A stretch of 64,000 bases of DNA from Pegea sp. RAD2-039 (GCA_034620365.1 JAQGEQ010000175.1:806001-870000), one strand, 5' to 3'; positions 1-19,925 are shown, numbered from the stretch's first letter. Notes: generated by a model not told the origin, from the letters alone. Made by a program: numbers and translations.

Positions 1-1377
1 ACTTATTTTATGCTTGTAGTCCAACATTTGAAAATGAATACTTAATAAAAAGATTTTTATTTTTAGTCGTTTCCTAGCTTCTTTTGTCAAGATTATTTTA
101 AGATAAGAAATTTAAAATCAATCTTTATAAAGGGCTGGTTTAAATCCTTACTAACTCTGATGCCGTTTTAATTAAAAGGAAAACGAAACAGATTAAAAAA
201 AAACCTTATGCAATTACATTGTGCATTGCATGGTAACATCATAAAACTTTTATCTTTTAGTAGCATTAAAAGTTTTATTTATAATATACTTAAAAGAGGA
301 TAAAACTGTAAAGCTTATTTTTAATATTTTGTTTTTGAGGTGAGATCAAAAATATTTGTTAAAATGTCATGAGCAAAACTTTGAGAAAGTTTAATCTATT
401 TATAAAAATTATAATAAAAAATGTTGATGTATTATTTCAGATGATAAGGCAGACTACAAAATTGAAAATGGTGATGTTAATTTTTATTAATGATTCTGTA
501 AATTGAGTAAAAAATTAATCATAAATACTTTTATTGCAAATAAAAAGTTTAAAATTTGATCTTCGGAATGTAAGCTTGTTATTTGGAGATTAGATTTAAA
601 CTTATTCACTCGTTTGACACAAAAGGTTTATTTTTTAACGAGCAGTGAAAACAACATTTGCTACCTCTTAAAATTCTTGTTTAAGATAATTTAATAATTT
701 CTAAATGTTTAACTTACAAATAATTTTATTTTTCAAAAAGCTAACTGCTGAGTTGGAAAATGTTTAAAACTGTTAATAGTAGAAATGAAATAAATATAAT
801 AATACAATTTATATTATAAGGTTATTTACTTTAACCTTAAGTAAAATATTTCTTTATCAACAGTTGAAAAGTTACAAAACTTTTTGCAAAACATGTGATC
901 AATAAAGTAAAAAAAATGAACAAAGAAACTATAATAAGTTTTGTGAAAGCATAAAATTAAAATATAAAACAATAATAACGACTTTTAACAAAACAACTTT
1001 CTTGAAATTATAATTTTGTAATAAACATTTTTTTATGTTTACAAGAAAATAACAAAATTATTCTTCTTGTTTATATTTATTATACATTGTTTGTTAAATA
1101 TCTTGAAACTAATTGAAAGTAAATGGAAAAGAGAAGATATAGATTGTATTGTAGTACTTTTTCTCTTCTTTTATATATTTGAACGAAGTTTTGATACAAA
1201 AAATGGACAATTTAAAAGACTGATAAAGTTCAATCAGACTCAAGACGACAATTTATAAAATTGCTAATTTGTTATCATTAGCAAAATAAACCCAAATTTT
1301 AATATAAACTGAAAAAATAGAAATAAGATTTATGTTTTAGGAATCTTTTTATAAATAATCTTAATCTTTCTAGCAAA
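1..1377. other. AT-rich flank, no gene seen
   Basis: AT-rich sequence with many poly-A and poly-T runs. One short open stretch on the plus strand (1067-1258) has the composition of its flanks and no family resemblance. It contains the 3' flank of the minus-strand gene that ends at 1378. I see no RNA gene or repeat. Confidence 0.5.
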
Positions 1378-2691
1378 TTAATAGCTTTTATCATTATACT
1401 TAAAAAATAGAAAGCTTCTCAATTTGAAAAGAGCAAAATTTAATAATTGTGGAATTAAACTGCCAATTAGCAATAAAACGGCTAAAATAAGAGGACCAGT
1501 GAATCCTTTACTCCAATCTAAAAACGGGTACAGTTTTGAACTAACCCCACTAATATGCAACAGAAAAGTATAAAGGATATAAAGTAATGCAAAAGCAGAA
1601 CAGTAAATAAAGTGAAGTATTCTTACAGGAAACTTAATCATGAATATATCAATTAACATTATCAAGAGAGCTATTAAGTGTATATGTATATTAAGCGGAC
1701 TATCTCTTGTAGGGTCATCTGCAGCGAGTAAAATCCAGTAAAATGATGATACAACACATGAAGAGGTAAAACATAAGCACTGAAGTATCCAAGCAGTCTT
1801 ATGAAACCACAAAGCTTTTGAACCTACAAAAAAGTATCAGTTTCAAAAATTAAGTGATAAGGTATTAATAGAATTTGAAAGTATTTGTATCTGTTAATTC
1901 AGAAGGGTTTTGAAATTATTTTGAGTTTGTAACTATTTTTACATATACTTTACGTAAATTCTCAGCCACCTAAAATACATTTTAACTATTTTTTACAGCG
2001 TATAATTTCGTATTAATTTTTAAAATTCTAAAGTCTTTATTATTCATTTTATTCAACGCATGTCTGCATCGCTATCACAGTTTAGTATAAATTAATGTAG
2101 AAACGAAAATAGGATACTGAAGACGCTAATATGCTTTAAATAATATTAATATTAACTAAATATTGCTTTAATATACTTTAATAACTAAAGAAAACTTATC
2201 ACTAAAAGTTTTAATTAAAAACCTCACTTGATTTTGAGTTATAAGCCGACATTTCAAAGATGGAAACTAAAAATCCATTAAAAAAGTAGACACTAATGCA
2301 AATTGTTTCAATATAGCTAAAGTAAGTCACATAATCAAGTGGATTGTCAAGGGTGAAAACTCCAATGATAATCCATGTTATCATGTAACTTAAAAATAGA
2401 ATCCGATAACCAAAATAAAACCACAAATTATTAGACCACTGAAAAAGTTAAAATTGTTATTAGTTGATTTGATCTAACTATATTGATTTTCGGCATAAAA
2501 ATGTTTAAGCATAAAACTAATCTTTACAATAAGACAAATATAAACTATCATTAATTTTTAATATGCATTTTGATTTTAGAAAATTAAAATTCGCTGAAAG
2601 ATCAACTTACTTGCAATTGATAAAAGCAACTTGGATCTTCATGATTAAATAACAATTTATCTTTTGTAAATTCTGCACAAATAGAATCCAT
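1378..2691 (-). CDS. Rolling-stone-like multi-pass membrane protein (3 exons)
   Basis: Minus-strand exons 2691-2611, 2438-2228 and 1823-1378 join in phases 0 and 1 into a 245-residue protein. The last exon carries the best family signal: 'SPLNIHIHLIALLIMLIDIF', then 'FPVRILHFIY' and 'LYPFLDW', which match the conserved core of the protein rolling stone family (multi-pass membrane proteins linked to myoblast fusion in Drosophila). Several hydrophobic helices are visible in exons 2 and 3; the N-terminal 27 residues are soluble. The donor of exon 2 is A|GTGAGG (2227-2222); a competing GAG|GTTTTT six bases on would break the frame. A T-rich AG lies 7 nt before the ATG. Family membership is by recall of motifs; the biochemical role is not known from the sequence. 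Confidence 0.7.
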
Positions 2692-8503
<5,812 letters not shown>

Positions 8504-8630
8504 CTGAAAAATAGTTGCTAATTTTTTATTCCGTTTTTCATCTTGGAATAATATTTTTTTTCTATTAAGAAAGTAGTTAGAAATTTATCAAATTTTATTA
8601 AAGTTGTGTTTTATGATGATTCATCTTTTA

Positions 8631-8647
8631 AATAAAATTGTTTGCAG
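8631..8647 (+). promoter_or_regulatory. AATAAA plus splice acceptor between DDX41 and NDUFS4
   Basis: AATAAA at 8631-8636 is followed 11 nt later by an acceptor-like TTTGCAG ending at 8647. The first is the expected poly(A) signal of DDX41, the second the expected 5' acceptor for NDUFS4, whose ATG is 44 nt further on. Such tight packing is the usual intercistronic layout of trans-spliced operons. AATAAA is common by chance in DNA this AT-rich. Confidence 0.45.
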
Positions 8648-8691
8648 ATTTTTCAAATTTGTCTTAAGCTGTAAATTTGTATGTTATAAAT

Positions 8692-9715
8692 ATGATATCT
8701 TCGAGATTTTTATGGGTTGCTAATAACTCGGCTAAAAGGTTTGTCAACATTTTCCAAATCAGTTTTTCAAGTGTTCTTGGAAGTAAACTTTTTTAAATCT
8801 CAATGGTGTTTTCTAAAACTGATTTTTTCTCTAATTTTTTAGAGCATTTTCTACAACCGGTCTTCAATCTGGTAGTTATGTTCATATGAAAGGAAATAAT
8901 AGAATGAAAATTGCCAATCTTAAGATGCAGCATCTTGCTGAAGATAAAAAAGGCGGAAATGGATTAAGTAAAGAAATTGCAGAAGTCGACATTAACCAAC
9001 AGGTGAACAAATCTGTGTTTTTGTGAATAAGAACTGATAGTTGATGTCTAGGATGCTTCTGCCCTTACTTATGTACCTGAAGAACATGTAGTCACAAGAA
9101 TGGTTCGAATTTTTCGTTCAGCTAAAAACGCCATGCAAAGTGGGCATCAAAATACAAAAAAATGGAGAATTGAGTTCGATACAAGAGAACGTTGGGAAAA
9201 TGCTACTATGGGTTGGTGTTCAAAGTCAGTTTAGTGTATTTTTGAAATCAATTTTTTAAAGTTGAAATTTGCTTATTGATAAATGTGATGATAATCTTAT
9301 TTATATTTTCAAAGTTTTGAACTTTTTTATGTTTTTGTGTTGAACATGTTTTAATTCTAAATAGACTTGTAGTCTAACTTCTACTCAATGATAATTGCCT
9401 TTATTCTACAAGCGCTGACCCCTTATCTAACCTTTCTATGGCATTGACATTCAAGACTAAGGAAGATGCAATCCAATTTATTGAAAAGCAAGGTGCCCAG
9501 TTGGTGTAATTTCTAATTTTATGTAATTCTCTTTTAAGTTTGTAGTTAAAATGAAATAAACTGATTTGAAAATATCGATTTAATTGACATTTTCTAATTC
9601 GATTATCGAAGGTTGGAGATGTTATGTGGATGAGAATCCTCCTAAAAGAATGCAACCAAAATCTTATGGAATCAATTTTGCTTGGAATAAACGAAGCCGA
9701 CGAGGAATGAAATAA
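8692..9715 (+). CDS. NDUFS4: NDUFS4, complex I accessory subunit (5 exons)
   Basis: Exons 8692-8738, 8843-9002, 9052-9224, 9413-9492 and 9612-9715 give 187 residues (human 175). The intron between exons 2 and 3 is only 49 nt. The N-terminus is basic and hydroxylated without acids for about 25 residues, as expected of a mitochondrial targeting peptide. The ETC complex I subunit region is clear: '[19 protein letters not shown]', '[18 protein letters not shown]', '[20 protein letters not shown]', and the ending '[16 protein letters not shown]'. NDUFS4 stabilises the NADH-oxidising arm of respiratory complex I in the mitochondrial matrix. The C-terminal RRGMK departs from the vertebrate RTRVSTK phosphorylation motif, so that control is probably not conserved. 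A poly(A) signal AATAAA is at 9761. Confidence 0.95.
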
Positions 9716-11259
9716 ATCTACGTTTTTCGATCAACCCGAAAAAAAAACTATTTTTCCTGTAATAAAATCTTCTATTTGTTTCAAACATTGAATTGTTCAT
9801 TCACAATTATAACCATCATTAAATATCTCATTTAAAATAAATTTTTTTAATATTCAGAAGTCAGTTGTAGCCGATTAAATATTTGGTTTATATAACTTGA
9901 AATTAATTTTACAATTTTTATTCTTGATCAGTTTAAAAGCCAAAATATTCCTTTTCTTAAAGTTGAAGAGCCAAGCTGAAAGCCTTTTTTCAAACTAAAA
10001 TGTTTTAATCAATCAGATTTTGTTTAAAAGATAAACTTTTTAAAACTTTATGAAAAATTTACATTAACCTTTCATCAAAGTAGGTGATTCAGTTGTTTAT
10101 CTTTTAAACTGATTCTAGCAGTAAAGATCTTTAGTTAGATCTTTAGAGAAGTAGAATTTGTTTGGATCGATGTTATAAATCTAGGATTTTTACATTTTTG
10201 TGTTTCGTCGATTGTATTACAAATGAAAATTCTTACATACAGTGGTTGATTAAATCAAAAATGAGTAATAAAGTTAATTTGCTGAAAGACTTTACATTTA
10301 ATTAACATTTAGGGTGGCTACTGAAGAGGTGAAATTTGTCTATCAAACAAATTTGCTGAGTATTTGACAATTCTTAACAAAAAAGTTGTTAAAACAATTT
10401 GTTTTTCAGCTTGCATTATATGAAGCCTTTTTAAGAGTTTAGTTGTCTATAATAAGTTTTACAAAACAAATTATTCGTTTATCTGAATCAAAAACAATTC
10501 ATAAATACGGATAAATATTTCTTCATGTTTCTACTATTTAAATCAATATCAGGACTTTTTCTAAATCAATTATTTTTTCCGTTAGGTGGCAGAATTCAGC
10601 TACATGAAAATAATACAATTCTAGTAAATAATTTACTATTTAATTTAAATTGAATCAATTAAAATGTTTACAAAACGGTTTTTTACCTGGAAAAGTATCA
10701 TAAGTAAGAAACAAGATTATTTAAAGTTCGATAAACATATAAGAAATAGTTGTTGTTAAAAAGGTTATAGAATAATTGTTAGTTTCAAACTAATAAATTA
10801 AATATTAATATTTTGTGTTTATTGATAATCAACAGTGAATAAATAAGATAAAATAAAAGTTCAGATTATTGTAAATTTAGAAACATTTTCGAGAATTTTG
10901 TTTATAACAATAGGGCGTAGTATTTTTGCAAAAGTAAGCAAGATAACTAGATCTTTTTTATTGTTAAGGTTAAAAATAAGTGATTCACAGTGAAAATGTT
11001 CTATGCTTTGCTAAAGCTAATATCGTTTGTTATTTACGACAAAAATAAATACAAAAGGATAAGCGCTTTTGATTTAAAGTTTGGGAAACTATAGAAGCCT
11101 TAGTTGAGTTTGAAAAGTGTAGAACTTTTATAGCGTTGATACTTTTTTATTTTGTTTTTGATAATACTGAAATTATATTTTATGTAAGAATCACATTTTT
11201 TTCAATAGTTTCACAAAGTTTTGCAGCTTTAAACTGAAATACTTGCTTAAGCAATCACT
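9716..11259. other. Intergenic, NDUFS4 3' end and SLC5 upstream
   Basis: Starts with the NDUFS4 3'UTR and its AATAAA at 9761-9766. The rest is AT-rich and without coding signal. An acceptor-like TTTGCAG ends at 11226, 33 nt before the SLC5 start codon, so the upstream part may contain an untranslated exon or simply precede a trans-splice site. Confidence 0.5.
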
Positions 11260-14200
11260 ATGGCTACTAGAGCAGGTACTTGAAATACTTTACTAAGATG
11301 AAGTGAATCACCTTTTATCTAAATAATGGTATTTGTAGGTAGTTCCAGTGACGAAAATTCGATCGATGAATGGGACATCGCAGTTATCGTCGTCTACTTT
11401 ATTGCTATTTTGGCCGTGGGAATTTGGGTAAAACTGATGTGCAAAACATCTCAGTAATTTACAAACATTCTTATCTGAATTAGGCAATGGTCAAAACAAA
11501 TAGAAGTGATGTGAGTGGATTCTTTTTGGCAGGTCGGGATATGACTTGGTTCCCAGTTGGAGCATCTCTTTTTAGTAGTAATATAGGAAGCGGTCACTTT
11601 GTAGGGTTAGCCGGTTCGGGTGCTTCGGGCGGTCTTGTACAAGGAACATTTGAGTGGAATGTTAGTACCGTTGACTAATTAAAATGATTATAAAATACAT
11701 GTTTTAGATTGCTATATTTTTCAATAGGATACATTCTTTAAAAAATACTAAACAAAATCTTTATCAAATTATGTAGTAAATTTATTAATATTCGTATTTC
11801 AGGCTATGATCACTTTATTTATATTGGGTTGGATATTTTGTCCTGTATACATTGCTTCAGGTGTTGTTACGATGCCAGAATATCTCCGTGAAAGATTGGG
11901 AGGGCAACGGATTCGGATCTTTCTTTCTGTTCTTTCCCTCTTTTTATACATTTTTACAAAAATTTCGGTAAATACTCGTTAAAAAAACTTAAAACAAACA
12001 GATAAAATGTTAATAATATACTAGCAAAAAAATTGAACTTTTGTGATTCAAACCTTTTTATTGTAGGCTGATCTTTTTGCTGGAGCAATTTTTATTGAAT
12101 CTGCTCTTGGATGGGATCTTTATCTTGGTATTTGTGTCTTGCTTGCAATCACAGCCTTATATACTGTCACGGGAGGATTAGCTGCTGTCATATACACTGA
12201 TACAGCTCAAACAGTTATAATGCTTGGTGGTGCATTAGCAATGATGGCTTTGTGTAAGTTACATTAGTAACAGCTTTTTAAAATGGATACGACATTAACG
12301 AGAGTTATAGGTTTACTCAGCTTCTAGTTAGTTACTTATTGAATTTTTTCGAAGTACTACATAATTTTACTAAGCTAGAAATTAACCTGTCTGTACTGAC
12401 TGATATTTTTTTATTCGCTGTCTTTAGAACTTTTAATGGTAAATTTTTATTTCGTTGTATTCATAATTATTTAAAATTATTGAGAAGAACTTTGTTGAAC
12501 AATTAGATGAACTCAAAAGATGATTGTAAACCACAATATTTCTTTAAAATTAACTATTCGATTACAACTTTGTACACTGATTATTTAACATTATAAATAA
12601 ATCACTTTTAACTTGAATAACATAAAATATCAATTTGAAAACTTTTATTATATCAATTTTGCAGCTTTCAACGAAATTGGAGGATATAGTCAATTAGAAT
12701 ATCTATACCGATACAACTCTACCCCAGAAGTACACGTAGAGGGTTGTGGCGAGCCGAGAGATGATTTTTTCCATGTATTCCGTGATCCATTAAACTCTGA
12801 TCTCCCTTGGCCTGCTATGTTGATTGGAATTACAATAAATTCTGTTTGGTATTGGTGTACTGATCAAGTAAAAACTTGCTGAAAATATATTCATAAAATT
12901 AGATAAAAGTGAATTTTAATTCTTAAAATAATTTGAAAACATTTTTATGCTATATAAGTTCTTAATAATCAACTCTGTTAAAGTTGTTGAACTTTTATTT
13001 ATTTTAATGTCGTTAATATAGCTGATATTGGTGATAATACATTTTTTAACAGGTGATTGTGCAGCGAACTTTAGCTGCCAAAACACTTTCTCATGCCAAA
13101 GGAGGGTGTATAATGGCAGGACTTATAAAAATTCTTCCAATGTATATGATGGTAATGGTCGGGATGATAAGTCGTATTATATTTAAAGGTAGAAAACCTT
13201 AAGTTATTTAACTTTTTCTTCGAAATATCAGTAAAATTTGAATATTATCAAAATAAAGTATATTAAAAATTATCAACTAAACATACAGGATTGTATTTTA
13301 AACAACAAACTTTTTTTGAACAGATACAGTCGGATGCGCAGATCCTGACGTATGTGAAGATGCATGTGGATCTAGAACTTCTTGTACAAATTATGCTTAC
13401 TCGTGGCTAGTCTTAAAAATTATGCCACCTGGGGCAAGAGGTTAAGAATTTATTAATTCCAAAATTTTTGCTCATTAACCACAGTGATCAGTTGATTGAA
13501 TCTTTTAAAATAAAACTATTATAATAATAAAAATAATTAAAATCGTTAACTTTTTTCACTAATTAAAATGACTTGATTTTCAGGTTTACTGCTTGCTGTG
13601 ATGATAGCAGCTTTGATGTCTTCATTAACTTCTGTGTTTAACAGCGGCAGTACCTTATTCACTTGTGATTTGTGGGTCAAGATTAGACCAAAAGCTAAAA
13701 ATCGAGAGTTGATGATTGTAGGAAGGTGGCACAATTATATATTGTTTATCACAGCTTATTTATCAAAAAAGCAAAAAAAAATTGTAGTTTTAGGCTAATG
13801 TAATGCTAAACGTGTAAATTAAGTTTATTATATTTAAAACTGCTTTCTAGTTTGCAGCTTAATATGACTTACTACATCGCTTAACTTAAAAATATTTTTT
13901 AAATCTTTAAGGTTGTTCATTTTAGTTTTATGTGGAGTTAGTATTGCATGGGTTCCAATTATTAAAGCATTCTCTGATGGTGAACTGTTTAACTATATTC
14001 AATCAATCACAAGTTTTCTGGCTCCGCCGATAACTGCAGTCTTTTCTATTTGTATATTGTGGCCACGATTGAATGAGCCTGTAAGTAATTTTATTTATAG
14101 ATTTTTAGCTTCAGAGTAAACTAAGTAAACAATTTATAGTGAATTATTAATATTAAAAAGCACGATAATGAAAACTGTCAAAAAGTGGGAAATAAGATTG

Positions 14201-15957
14201 ATTTGTTTACTGATATTCTTAACTTTATCAAACATGATTGTTAAATAGAAGTAAATTTAGCTTTAGAACAAATAAGTACCACATTTATAAAAAATAACTT
14301 TTTTAATGTTATAACAAAAATTAAGTTTATCGTTTTGTAATTAGTAACAAAAAAGAAAGCATCTCGTAAATCAATAATAAGATTTGATTATGATTTAAGT
14401 TTTGCATCTAATTACGTATATTATTGGGTCTCTATACTTTTTGCTTATTTTTACTTTATCCATTTATAACAATTTATTTCGTTGTAAATTAAAGGTATGT
14501 AGAGTTTTTCTAGTTTATTTATAGTAATAATTGCTATTAAGACTTCTAAATAGTTTTAAAGTTGTTATTTCTTAAAAAATGAAAAATGTGTTTTTATAAT
14601 TGTCAACAACATAATGAGAACTACTAAAAAGCCATGTGTTACATCTTTTTCTTTCTATATTTCTGACTCAATGGGTATTATTTGTAAGAATGTGTGTCAG
14701 CAGAAGGTGCTTTCTTTACCCTTTGCATTTACTGTAATAGATAAATAATCGTCTATCGAAATGTACGACAACGCCTTAATCAAGTTTAAATACTTACATT
14801 GTTCAATTAACTACAGAAAACAACAGTTATAAGTCAATGCAACCGTCAATGTAACTTTACATTTTATGACTAAAGGCATCTTTTTGGGGACTTGTTCTTG
14901 GGATGCTTATTGGATTAGTTCGGATGTTGATGGAGTTTGCAGTCCCTGCAGCTCCATGTGGATCACCAGATCGGCGCCCTGAGATAGTTACGAAAGTTCA
15001 CTACTTGTACTTTTCTATGATATCAGTGGCTTGTACATCAGCCATTTCTATTATCATTACATTTGCAACACCCCCGATTGATCAGCGCTGCGTAAGTCAA
15101 TATTTCTTTTCAATTTACAAATGTTTTTGGTGATTTAAACCCTTTTTTAGTTGACTAGATTAACTTGGTGGACTCGCTTCAGTCAAAGAAAACGCTTTCC
15201 TATTTCAAATAAGGTATTCTTAGTAAAACTATCCTAAATAACTTATAATAAAGGCTTTGATTCTTCATAGGCAAAATTTATGAAAGATATTGATGGTAAT
15301 AGCTTGAATGAAGACGATGAAAAACACAGCGTACATTCTGATGATTTCAAAGAACCAGGTTACTGATTCTATATTTTTCTAGTTATTTTATTGATATTTG
15401 CTTTCAGATTAAAGCTATCAAATATTTGAACAAACTCTTTGTGTTTATCGACGCGGCGAAATTCTCGCAAAACCTCTTTAAACCTTTAATGATAAATAAG
15501 TTTATCCTTTGAGTAAAGCTTAAACTTTGGAACCTTAGACAATAAGAAAACACTTTCAAAATATTTATACAAAAACTTATGTAACACTTATAAGACTCTT
15601 AATGTCTCATATACACTAAACTAATCATGAAAGGTGATAAATAAATAAATGAATAAATATTTCTCGTATATAAGACTTGCAATACGATTTTTAGCTACTT
15701 TCCTTTAGTTGTTTAGTTATAAATATTAAAATTGATACAAATCTTAAGATCCAAACCGTTCTTGGTGGAAGAAGGGTATAGCTTTATTCTGTGGACTGGA
15801 TGAGCAACCAAAAGCCAAGATGACAGAAGAAGAGGAAAGGATGATGAAGTTGAATATGATGAATATTGACGAGAAAAAAAGCTCCGCTCTTGTTGTTAAC
15901 TGTGCAGCAGTTCTTATGGGATGTGCGTGTTGCTTTTTGTTTGGATACTACGCATAA
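11260..15957 (+). CDS. SLC5 family Na+/sugar cotransporter (SGLT-like, 14 exons)
   Basis: Exons: 11260-11275, 11339-11427, 11484-11660, 11803-11967, 12067-12253, 12665-12867, 13053-13188, 13324-13440, 13584-13725, 13912-14080, 14876-15091, 15151-15213, 15271-15358, 15749-15957; 658 residues, the usual SGLT size. Conserved blocks include '[16 protein letters not shown]', 'FEWN' (residues 91-94), '[13 protein letters not shown]', '[14 protein letters not shown]', '[12 protein letters not shown]' and a last hydrophobic helix ending at the C-terminus. Residues matching the known human SGLT1 glucose site (Asn78, His83, Glu102, Tyr290, Trp291, Lys321, Gln457) are all present, and the Na2-site serines after 'LMSS' are kept. 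This supports secondary active, sodium-driven uptake of glucose or a related sugar or polyol at the plasma membrane. The exact substrate cannot be told from sequence alone. Poly(A) signal candidate at 16171. Confidence 0.95.
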
Positions 15958-18900
15958 ATTTAAGATGAATAGTCTGCGTTTTGGAAAGTATTATCTTTTT
16001 TAAAATTTAAAAAGTTGTACTTTAAGTTAATTAATAACTTTCCTGTAAAAATGTTATAATGATAGAGTGAAATGTTTATAAATACACCACAGCGAAATTG
16101 TTTGATATTTAATTTATAATTTAGTTACATTTAACAAAATATTTTACTCCATCTGAAAAATAGAAAAATAAATAAAAACTTTGTTGTACTAAATGAAGTT
16201 GAGATGAAATTTTATAAAAACAAATAATCTGATTTTCACAAGTTTCGGTGAAAAGGCATTAAATAAAGTTAAAAACTTCTTATAAAGTATTAAAAAAAAT
16301 AATTTACAAAAATGTAGTTTTAATATTTTTTTAATTTAAACCAATTATTGATATTATCTTGATTTATGTAAACCTAAACGATAGAAAGCTAGGATTGCTT
16401 GAGATTTTGCACTCTTAAAATGCAGAACAACAGATTTTTGAGAATGAAAGACTTAAGTCGATGTTTCCTCTTACTCTTCAAGTCACTGAACTGGAAACGA
16501 ACTCCAAAGAACATCAAACAGTTTACAGAGAATAGAGGTCAAAGGAAAAGAAGTCAAATAAGAACACTAGAAGCACGATTTTTATTTTTCAAGTTCAAAA
16601 AGCACTGCAATTAGAGTGAATAATGTAGAACTTGCTTCACTGACCCTAGCTTTCGTTGCTTATCTAAATAAGAGTTATTGAGGCTTTTTCATTTTGAAAG
16701 CTACAGGCTATATGCTAGATGCAAGAGGAAAAAAGTTGAACAAAAGTAGGAATAACTCTTCGCTCAGACAAACGCAAAGGGTTGTTAGCGGACACAAAAC
16801 TATAAAATCCTCTGTCAAAACACCACGGAAGCGACCATGTCCAACCCGAAAAATCTGTGTACGAGGTCACTATAGAGCTTCGTATTTCAGCTGTTTGAAG
16901 TTTCGTGAAGTCGGATATTGTGGCTTAAAACGGAAAGATAATTGACGGTTATACCCGATAATAATAGCAGTAAGCTAAGTAAGCAAAGTATTATGACATC
17001 GCAAAAACTATTTTTATCTTTATCAATAAGTCTACGTAATATCAGCAAATTTGAAACTGATTAGAATTAAAAACATTTCAACTTTATTTTAATAATCAAC
17101 AGTTTTTGTGTTCGCTATAAGAGCTATAATTTGTCATCTGCAGCCATGCGTAAATGAAAAAAATAAAATTTATATTTCTAGAATGTCTTAGCTTTAATAG
17201 GTAGGGAAGAGGATTCAAAGGGAAGGGACGAGAAGTTTGAAGAAAAGAGCTAGATAGAATTCTCGTAAAAAATACCACCAACTACTATAACTCGGTTTTT
17301 TAATCGGACAATAAATCAAAAATGATAAAAAGGTCAATATTTAGAGATACTCCACAAACGAAAAGAGTATTCTGTGATCTATGGCTGATAAAATTGTCTT
17401 ATGTAAAATTATAATTTTAGATATTTTTGATTTACATAAAAGCCGAGCATCACAAAAAGTTAAATAATAATAAATGGTAAACAGAAACATTGTCCGGTGA
17501 AAATTGTTGCTTTAAAATGATATTAGTTATCAAGACAATTTTGTCTATCTGATTCTTTCATTGAAATGACTGATCTCATTATCAAAGATATAATAGGTCC
17601 TTTTTAAGCTTGAGATTGAGATTTAGGTCAAAATGAATGTTAATTAGCTTAGGCAATTCAACTAATTGAATAAACTTCGATACAAAAAAGATACTTTATA
17701 TATTGTGCTAATACAAATCAAAACTATTAATCAATAATTGTGTAGTATTGATAGTATTGTATTGAATAGTATTGATGCTACAGTGTTTTTCAAAGTAAAG
17801 TAAAAGTTTACTCGAGTAGAATGATAACAGTAGTGATAATAACAAGAAATTTACTTTTGAAAAGAACAACGTCTGACTGAGCATTAAAGCCATCTAAATC
17901 GTTTTTAATCTGTAAAGTTTTCTTTAGTGCTTGTATAAAAATCTCTAAATTTTTTTGCTATATGTTTTCTCTTCGCAGGACTTTTCAATTACTTCTCTAC
18001 TTCTTCGTCATGGAAGTAGGAGTGTTTAAATAGATTAATTTTTTTGAATTTCTAAATTATGTCTTTTTTAACTTTGTTGTTCTAATTTTTTTTTTAAACT
18101 AATATTTTTCTTTCATGTTATCGTATTTGTATTTCTTCTTCTTAGTTATCAGATCTTAGAAAGCTTTCAAATTTTACTGTGTACCCTTTTATAAGTCTTC
18201 AAAACGAAAAGCAATACTGCTTTTTGCGTTTCACATCGACAAGAATTTCAAGTTACGTATACACCACAACTTAGCACAGATACTCATTCATTGACAACAA
18301 CGTGTTAAGAAAGGTCTGAGAAGAGATAAAGCACTGGGTTTAATTGAAATAACACTCAAAGGTATGCTTTTATAAATAGTTTATAAAGTGGTAGCGACTA
18401 CAAGCAAGATAAAGGGCTAAGCAAAGCAAATATACTTGTATTCTATGAAAGAGTACTGTGTGCAGGCAGCTTTTGCCGTAGTTTTATCTTATCTATTGAC
18501 TTCTCTTAAAACGTCAAACTTCTAGAATCACTATTGTGTGAAAACTCTTTTAAACACGTTTAGCAGTTCTGGATACACACGTACCGCAACCGGGTTTCTA
18601 AGCATGTAAAAACACTTACAGTTATCATTTTGAAGTCATCATAGCAAATCTTTAACGTTAGGAGCATTGTGTAATATACGTTTAATTACAATAGATACTT
18701 TAATAGGCACTGTTTTGAAAAAGGTGGGCTTTACGCCTTATAAATACCAAATAAAATAGTTTTTAGATTAATTTGATGCGATTAGCTTTTTATTTTCCCT
18801 GAAAATCAACTTAAATAAAGTGCTTGCCTAGTTTTATCAATTAAGCTGTAAATTACCCCCAACCAAAAGAATTACTTAAATCAATAGATTTGATAGCCAA

Positions 18901-19179
18901 ATTCTTTCAATAGAGTACGGTAATTTTTTAGTTATTTTGAAAAACAAGCTTTTGCTTCGACTAGTTATTCAATGAGGTCGGTATTTATTGCTTCAAAAGT
19001 ATTCGATTGTCAAAAAAAACTTTCAGATTATTGCAAAGACGAATAAAAAGTCTCAGGTTCTCAAGGGTTAAAGTTTTTTTTTAAGAAAGCTTTCTAATAT
19101 CACATCCTTTTCATAAATCTTAGCTCCTAGAAAATTAATACGTCAAGTTTCTTATCTTATCTTTTGTTTAACTAAAAAT
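15958..19179. other. Intergenic region with weak open stretches
   Basis: Holds the SLC5 3'UTR, then non-coding sequence. Between 16399 and 16945 the DNA is purine-rich on the plus strand with two basic reading frames (71 and 83 codons) and a charged, coiled-coil-like stretch in another frame; none resembles a known family, so a decayed element or pseudogene fragment is as likely as anything. At 17140-17155 there is an inverted copy of a short motif (ACGCATGGCTGCA) also seen near 24296 and, with one change, near 2056. Confidence 0.35.
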
Positions 19180-19925
19180 TGACGGTTTTATTTATTTTTT
19201 ATTTATTTATTTCAATAAGTGCGAAGGAGGGTACCTGAAGAGAGCACCTCTCGCTAACACACATTCTCACGAATAACATCTATTTAGTTAGAAATATAGA
19301 AAGTAAAAGATGTAAGACATGGTATTTCGATAGCACTCAAAGCATATAAAAGTGAACAGCTACATGGAATGTTAATAATATAAAAAAAAGAAAAAAAAAC
19401 ACAGTTTAGAAATGACAATGTTGGCAATAGGATAACAGTTCAACTTCTGCTTGAACAACGCGAGCGACTTCAACATGGCAATGCCTGATGGCAGCTGGTT
19501 CCATGTATTAATTGTACGGTATGAGAAAAAATTTGCTCTGACCAATGTACTAGGTGATATAGGCTTATTAAGGTGTAATATGTGTCGTCTGAGCTGATAT
19601 AACTTGAAGGAAGGACTAATAGAAAAGAAATCATCAAACTGAATGTCAATTAAATTGTGGATAATTTTAAAAATAAGAATTAAGCCGTATTTAATTCGTC
19701 GAATTTTCAAAGTATCTAAATTGAAGAAACTGAGACGATGTTTATAATTATCATATTTAATAACGAATTTCCTACATACTAATCTCGTAAATGTGGCCTG
19801 AACAGATTCGATTTTTTTGATATCACTAACCTGATATAGCATCCATGCACTGACATTGTATTCAAGAATTGGACGTACGTACAATTTGAAAAGATTGATA
19901 AAAAAGCATGGGTCCTTAGAATTAA
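19180..19925 (-). mobile_element. Non-LTR retrotransposon 3' fragment (end of reverse transcriptase ORF)
   Basis: The minus-strand frame (about 19925-19372) reads 'FINLFKLYVRPILEYN', then 'KKIESVQATFTRLVCRK', 'YKHRLSFFNLDTLKIRR', and ends with 'RANFFSYRTINTWNQLPSGI'. These are the hallmarks of the C-terminal part of jockey/CR1-type reverse transcriptase ORFs (end of the thumb and the 'FF..R..N.WN.LP' tail). The catalytic YxDD region is absent, so the copy is 5'-truncated, as is typical of target-primed insertion. Downstream on the minus strand lies a short (AAATA)n-like tail near 19190-19212. A GC-richer composition separates it from the flanks. It is not functional. Confidence 0.8.

Noticed and set aside
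16399..16945. Two basic plus-strand frames downstream of the SLC5 gene
   Set aside because: Lys/Arg-rich composition follows from purine-rich DNA; no domain, splice partners or start context. Not called as a gene.
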